9,395 bases of DNA from an uncultured Chloroflexota bacterium (GTDB taxonomy: Bacteria; Chloroflexota; Dehalococcoidia; UBA3495): the NCBI GenBank assembly GCA_913020235.1, contig CAJWBT010000071.1, positions 1 to 9,395 of the forward strand, given 5' to 3'. Positions 6,443 to 9,395 of the stretch are shown here, piece after piece. Position numbers and translations under genes: made by a program. The notes beneath the pieces were generated by a model, which saw nothing but the letters and a program-made list of their open reading frames with translations, had not been told where the DNA came from and ran no database searches. How positions within the stretch are numbered: position 1 is the first letter of the stretch; each line of letters opens with the position of its first letter.

Positions 6443-6503
6443 GCCACGGAGGCACAGAGGACACAGAGGTTTAATCTTCTCCGTGCCTCCGTGCCTCTGT
6501 GGC
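6443..6503. repeat. 61-bp inverted repeat of the CACAGAGG type
   Basis: The left arm (6443-6468) and right arm (6479-6503) are reverse complements except for three G/A transitions and one inserted base. Each arm is itself three near-copies of an 8-bp unit (GGAGGCAC/AGAGGACAC). A 10-base spacer, GTTTAATCTT, lies between the arms. The sequence matches a dispersed intergenic palindrome (CACGGAGGCACAGAG... ...CTCCGTGCCTCTGTGG) that I know to recur across unrelated bacterial genomes. It carries no open frame of interest. Confidence 0.75.
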
Positions 6504-6617
6504 TATTGCGGTGGAAGTTGGTACCATGGCAACTCGGGAAAACCAGCCGGCCGGCTTCCAGGGTATCAGCTTCGACGGCATACCAGATAGTCAGTCCGGC
6601 GCGCCAAGGAGGCGGCA

Positions 6618-6653
6618 ATGGACGGCGGAAAGTTGACGTGGGTACTCCAATGA
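6618..6653 (+). CDS. Possible 11-codon leader peptide or frameshifted 5' end of the membrane-protein gene
   Basis: AAGGAGG (6606-6612) is a perfect Shine-Dalgarno, five bases before the ATG at 6618. This is the best ribosome site in the neighbourhood. The frame reads MDGGKLTWVLQ and stops at TGA 6651-6653, 22 bases before the TTG used for the membrane protein. The membrane-protein frame is itself open from 6637. A single-base shift between 6637 and 6650 would therefore fuse this start to it, adding an N-terminus of about 20 residues. Either this is a translated leader, or the real gene start has suffered a frameshift (true mutation or sequencing error). Confidence 0.35.
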   Translation: MDGGKLTWVLQ

Positions 6654-6675
6654 TGTTGCTTCGCGAAATTGGGCG

Positions 6676-7284
6676 TTGGCCGCTTCTCTGCGTATCTCCA
6701 TAACCCCCAGGGCCACCCTATCGGTGCTGCTGGCCTCGTTGTTGGCGGCTCTGCTGGTTGTGGTGGCGATGGCCTTGCTTGGGGAATACACCAAGACTCG
6801 GGGACGCCTTCTGCTGACTGCCCTGTCCCTGGCCGGGTTCTGCCTGATGGCCGTCCCTCCGTCGGCGCTTCTCCAGCGGCACCGGTACGCGCCCGTGGCC
6901 GCCGGCGGGCTGGCCGCCTCTTGCCTGGGATTTCTGCTGCTGGCCGGGGGCACCTGGGCCACACCCGACTCCGACGCTTACTGGAAAGCCACGGCCATCG
7001 CTGCAATAGCGGCGGTGTCCTTCTTCCATGTATGCTGGCTGCTGCTACTGGAACCGCTTCGGCCCCCGGCTCGTCTTGCACGGCGGGTTGCCGTTGGGTC
7101 GGCGTCTCTTGTGGCGGTACTGGCGGGCCTGGCCATCATCGTTGAGATCAAGGCAGCTCCCTACTGGTGGGCGGTGGTCGTAATTATCGTAGCCCAGGTC
7201 GCCGGCGGCATCGCGGCCCCGCTGCTGGGCCGGCGGAGGGCCACCGGTCTGGCAACAAAGTCAGGGCCTCGGCAACACGAGTAG
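6676..7284 (+). CDS. Unrecognised protein with six predicted membrane helices
   Basis: The function is not recognised. The 202-residue product is strongly hydrophobic, with six likely transmembrane segments at about 14-35, 44-61, 72-91, 104-125, 137-157 and 163-182. Short basic loops (HRHR-like at 67-70, RPPARLARR at 129-137) suggest cytoplasmic ends by the positive-inside rule. The C-terminus is a basic tail, GRRRATG..., at about 185-202. No catalytic or transport signature was seen. The only in-frame start upstream of helix 1 is a TTG at 6676 with no good ribosome site. The strong site at 6606-6612 belongs to a different frame, so the true start is doubtful and a frameshift is possible. Hydrophobic periodicity over six helices supports this frame over the other open frames in the same DNA. 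It converges on the ribokinase gene, 76 bp away. Confidence 0.65.
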   Translation: MAASLRISITPRATLSVLLASLLAALLVVVAMALLGEYTKTRGRLLLTALSLAGFCLMAVPPSALLQRHRYAPVAAGGLAASCLGFLLLAGGTWATPDSDAYWKATAIAAIAAVSFFHVCWLLLLEPLRPPARLARRVAVGSASLVAVLAGLAIIVEIKAAPYWWAVVVIIVAQVAGGIAAPLLGRRRATGLATKSGPRQHE

Positions 7285-7299
7285 GCTTGATGCCAGGCT

Positions 7300-7322
7300 G
7301 TCCCCCCTTGCGAAGGGGGGAC
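7300..7322. repeat. G/C-run hairpin repeat between convergent genes
   Basis: GTCCCCCCTT (7300-7309) and AAGGGGGGAC (7313-7322) form a perfect 10-bp stem around a GCG loop, followed by CACAGGGGGGG. It lies in the 76-bp gap between the stops of the membrane protein and the ribokinase. There is no T-run on either side, so it is not a canonical terminator, although it may act as a two-way transcript end. The core CTTxGCGxAAGGGGGGACC is echoed inside the element at 937-1011. Confidence 0.6.
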
Positions 7323-7360
7323 CACAGGGGGGGCTGATCCATGGGGCCCGGTTGGCCTGG

Positions 7361-8299
7361 TCATCGGCCATGGTCACGGAGCAATGCCTCGGCCTCTTCT
7401 TTGAAGGGCATCGAGTCTTGGGCGCCAAACCTGGTCACCGCCAGGGCCCCCGAGGCCGCGGCGATTCGGACCGCCTGGCTCAGGTCGTCCCCGGCGGCCA
7501 GCGACGCGGCCAACGCGCCGTTGAAGGCGTCTCCGGCGGCCACCGAATCCACCGCGGCAACAGGTATGGGAGGAACGTACTCTCTCACCTTGGCGGTGGC
7601 GTAGTAGGTGCCTTGGGCGCCCAGCTTGATGATTGCTACTGGGACGCCCCGGCTCAGCAGCGCATCGGCCGCCAGAGCGGCCGATGCCCGGTCAACCACG
7701 GGGAACCCCACCAGCGCCTCGGCCTCCGTCTCATTGGGCGTGATGACGTGGCAGCAGGCAAAGAACGCCTCCGGAAAGGGCCGCACCGGACCCGGGTCCA
7801 GCACGACGATGTTGCCCAGGGCGGAAGCTTCGTGCGCCATTTCCAGGGAGAGGTCAATGGATACCTCCAGCTGCAACAGCAGGGCCGCGGCCCCTTTGAG
7901 GGCTCGCCGGACCCGCTGCGCTTCGGCCGGTCCGCAGGTATCGTTGGCTCCTAAAATCTGAATGATCCGGTTCTGGGAGGAAGCGTCGATGGAGATGACC
8001 GCTATTCCCGAGCTGGCGCCCGGCTCCACGGCGACGCCGGAAACGTCTACCCCGGCGGCGGCCAGGGATTCTACAAGCTGCGGCCCGAATATGTCGTCGC
8101 CGACCCGGCCCACCATGGCCGCCTCGGCCCCCATTCTGGACGCCGCCACCGCCTGGTTGGCCCCTTTGCCGCCGGGATAGGTGAGGAAGCGGCTGCCGAC
8201 AACCGTCTCCCCGGCCCCGGGAAGGCGGGAGGCCACGGCAACCAGGTCCATGTTGATTCCCCCCAGGGCGACCACACAAGGCCGCTTGTCACTGCTCAT
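7361..8299 (-). CDS. rbsK: Ribokinase (PfkB family)
   Basis: This 312-residue protein should transfer phosphate from ATP to D-ribose at O5 in the cytoplasm, feeding the pentose phosphate pathway. GGINMDLV (13-20) supplies the sugar-binding N16 and D18. PGGKGANQAVAASRMG (42-57) is PfkB signature 1. TPNETEAE (187-194) supplies the metal/phosphate NxxE residues. DSVAAGDAFNG (251-261) is signature 2, with catalytic base D257. The AAGD form with a preceding D-S/T is typical of ribokinases. The ending AVTRFGAQDSMP (287-298) also matches ribokinase rather than fructokinase. The ATG at 8297-8299 is chosen because the domain starts immediately after it and GAGGAA lies upstream; the frame stays open to 8506, but that extension has no domain. 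No ribose transporter or deoC-type gene is adjacent, so another pentose or nucleoside-derived sugar is possible. Confidence 0.88.
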   Translation of the reverse strand: MSSDKRPCVVALGGINMDLVAVASRLPGAGETVVGSRFLTYPGGKGANQAVAASRMGAEAAMVGRVGDDIFGPQLVESLAAAGVDVSGVAVEPGASSGIAVISIDASSQNRIIQILGANDTCGPAEAQRVRRALKGAAALLLQLEVSIDLSLEMAHEASALGNIVVLDPGPVRPFPEAFFACCHVITPNETEAEALVGFPVVDRASAALAADALLSRGVPVAIIKLGAQGTYYATAKVREYVPPIPVAAVDSVAAGDAFNGALAASLAAGDDLSQAVRIAAASGALAVTRFGAQDSMPFKEEAEALLRDHGR

Positions 8300-8479
8300 G
8301 CTTCCTGTTCCTCTAAACCAACGGGAATCGCTTCTCGGAATCGCACTTTGTCCCGCCTGTCCTTGCCGGGTATTGGGGTCCGTCTTACCGCGGGCACCGG
8401 TTGCCTGGCCTGGTCGCTTGAATTGAACCGATTCCCCGGCCAGGGGACGGTCCTTGCCGCTTACAACAGAATCGCCTCG

Positions 8480-8488
8480 ATAGTAGCA
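8480..8488 (-). promoter_or_regulatory. Candidate extended -10 promoter for rbsK
   Basis: On the - strand the sequence reads TGC TACTAT, an extended -10 with five of six matches to TATAAT. TTGTAG lies 20 bp upstream, too far for a normal -35. It would give a leader of about 170 bases before the rbsK start. Confidence 0.35.
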
Positions 8489-8689
8489 CTTAAACCCCGG
8501 TTTCACTACAATTCGCCCACGGGGAGCATAAGCCGGCGGCGGCCCAACTGGTTGGTATTGGGAGGCCTGTTGGCGGTGGGATGCGGGGGCCCGCGCAGGG
8601 GTTCACTCCGCTTCCGGATGCCGGCGCCATCCAGGATATCAAGAAGATGCCAGCCCGCCGCACCGGCCGCTCTTGGCCTGAGGTCACCG

Positions 8690-8698
8690 TGCTATAAT
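8690..8698 (+). promoter_or_regulatory. Extended -10 promoter for the CoA-transferase gene
   Basis: TG (8690-8691), one base, then a perfect TATAAT (8693-8698) form an extended -10 element, which does not need a good -35. Transcription would start near 8705, about 45 bases before the ATG at 8750. The ribosome site GGGAGG (8739-8744) is strong. Confidence 0.6.
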
Positions 8699-8749
8699 TC
8701 CCACTGCTAAACCTGGGCTCGATATTCCCGGAATCGGTGGGAGGTAGTA

Positions 8750-9395
8750 ATGGCTTCGGCACTGGAGGGAATCAAGGTCCTGGAGCTTACTCGCCTCCTC
8801 GCCGGTCCTTTCTGTTCGATGTTGCTCGGGGATATGGGCGCGGATGTCGTCAAGATCGAGGAGCCGGAGCACGGTGACGAGACACGTTCCTGGGCCCCCA
8901 CCTGGCACGGGGAGAGCGCCGGGTTCCTTTCTTACAACCGCAACAAGCGCAGCCTGGGCCTGAACCTGAAAGAACAGGAAGGCATCGACGTGGTTCTTAG
9001 ACTGGCGGCCGATGCCGACGTGATGATCGAGAGCTTCCGCCCGGGCGCCCTGGACCGGATGGGCCTGGGCTACGAGGCGATAAGCCGGGTCAACCCGCGG
9101 ATAGTCTACTGCACCATATCGGGCTACGGCCGCACCGGCCCCATGGCCGAGAAGCCCGGCTACGATCTGGTAATCCAGGGCTACAGCGGGCTGATGAACC
9201 TCACCGGGGAGCCGGACGGGCCGCCCCTTCGGGTCGGCTTCGCCCTGGTGGACCTTTTTACCGGTATGATGACCTACAGCTCCATTGTGACCGCCTTGCG
9301 GCATCGGGACAACACGGGCGAGGGCCAGTGGCTCGACATGTCCCTGCTGGATGGCCAGGTGGCCGTGATGAGCTACCACGGCACCAACTATCTGG
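8750..9395 (+). CDS. Class III (CaiB/BaiF) acyl-CoA transferase, 3' end cut off by window
   Basis: The first 215 residues are present and the frame is open through the right edge; full-length members are about 390-430 residues. Family III CoA-transferases move CoA between carboxylic acids through a covalent aspartyl intermediate, often activating a substrate for degradation. The N-terminus shows LEGIKVLELTRLLAGPFCSM (5-24) and LGDMGADVVKIEEP (26-39). These are followed by NRNKRSLGLNLK (63-74), DVMIESFRPGALDRMGLGYE (90-109), and SGYGRTGP (124-131). The likely catalytic aspartate is D168 in VGFALVDLFTGM, close to D169 of formyl-CoA transferase. The start is fixed by GGGAGG, five bases before the ATG, and by an extended -10 promoter. 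Substrates (formyl, succinyl, carnitinyl, benzylsuccinyl and others) cannot be told from this half. Confidence 0.93.
   Translation, partial: MASALEGIKVLELTRLLAGPFCSMLLGDMGADVVKIEEPEHGDETRSWAPTWHGESAGFLSYNRNKRSLGLNLKEQEGIDVVLRLAADADVMIESFRPGALDRMGLGYEAISRVNPRIVYCTISGYGRTGPMAEKPGYDLVIQGYSGLMNLTGEPDGPPLRVGFALVDLFTGMMTYSSIVTALRHRDNTGEGQWLDMSLLDGQVAVMSYHGTNYL

Larger units (their letters stand above)
6362..6675. other. Non-coding stretch between NUDIX and membrane-protein genes
   Basis: This 314-bp interval separates two divergent genes. It holds the 61-bp inverted repeat (6443-6503) and a tiny reading frame with a strong ribosome site (6606-6653), both listed separately. I see no convincing -35/-10 pair for either flanking gene and no RNA gene. 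The open frame on the + strand at 6389-6703 runs through the repeat and does not look like a real protein. Confidence 0.5.
8300..8749. other. 450-bp intergenic region between divergent rbsK and CoA-transferase genes
   Basis: No convincing gene is seen. The region holds extended -10 boxes on both strands (8480-8488 and 8690-8698) and a 7-bp inverted repeat, CCTGGCC/GGCCAGG (8404-8410 with 8438-8444), in the rbsK leader. From 8494 to 8697 one + strand frame reads plausibly like a protein C-terminus (ending ARRTGRSWPEVTVL), while the adjacent frame reads RRRPNWLVLGGLLAVGCGG just before it. This could be the remains of a small secreted or lipoprotein gene, or chance. Confidence 0.4.

Noticed and set aside
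6389..6703. A 104-codon + strand open frame through the inverted repeat
   Set aside because: About a fifth of it is the palindromic repeat, its start lacks context, and the rest shows no protein-like features.
8590..8620. GGGGTTCACTCC as the T-arm of a tRNA
   Set aside because: The loop lacks the TTCRA pattern, and no anticodon arm or acceptor stem can be built at the right spacing.
8348..8710. A 120-codon + strand open frame upstream of the CoA-transferase
   Set aside because: No ribosome site or domain. Only its middle part looks at all protein-like, and that is reported as a possible remnant instead.

Overview
The window is GC-rich bacterial chromosome, densely packed with genes on both strands. 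No rRNA, tRNA, CRISPR array, integrase or transposase was seen. The gene content (two luciferase-fold flavin/F420 oxidoreductases, a DAO-type FAD oxidoreductase, a class III CoA-transferase, a SelA-like PLP enzyme and a small cupin) and the dispersed palindromic repeats between genes fit a free-living Chloroflexota of the Dehalococcoidia/SAR202 kind. That assignment is inference from gene content; the window has no phylogenetic marker that settles it.

Layout, left to right: (1) 1-869, the 3' part of a luciferase-like monooxygenase on the + strand, followed by a probable terminator and a 75-bp repeat with 12-bp terminal inverted repeats. (2) 1100-2245, an FAD-dependent amine/amino-acid oxidoreductase on the - strand, divergent from a 98-residue cupin (2413-2709, +) that has a recognisable promoter. 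(3) A run of - strand genes read from 6361 down to 2722: Zn-ribbon NUDIX hydrolase, ComF-type phosphoribosyltransferase, a complete luciferase-like oxidoreductase, and a SelA/DgaE-like PLP enzyme with its own TATAAT box and a hairpin-rich leader. (4) 6362-7284, + strand: a non-coding stretch with a 61-bp inverted repeat, a tiny reading frame with a perfect Shine-Dalgarno, and an unrecognised protein with six predicted membrane helices. (5) 7361-8299, a ribokinase-family sugar kinase on the - strand, separated from the membrane protein by a G/C-run hairpin. (6) 8300-8749, a 450-bp intergenic region with divergent extended -10 promoter candidates. (7) 8750 to the right edge, the N-terminal half of a CaiB/BaiF CoA-transferase on the + strand.

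Taken together the genes look like part of a heterotrophic degradative repertoire: oxygen- or F420-dependent oxidation (two LLM proteins), deamination or oxidation of amines (FAD oxidoreductase, PLP enzyme), CoA activation by transfer (CaiB/BaiF) and pentose phosphorylation. Only NUDIX-ComF is tight enough (18 bp) to be called an operon with confidence. I found no convincing new defence, mobile or regulatory system. The most unusual points are the structured leader and alternative leaderless start of the PLP enzyme, the probable frameshift or leader peptide in front of the membrane protein, and three different palindromic repeats in intergenic gaps.
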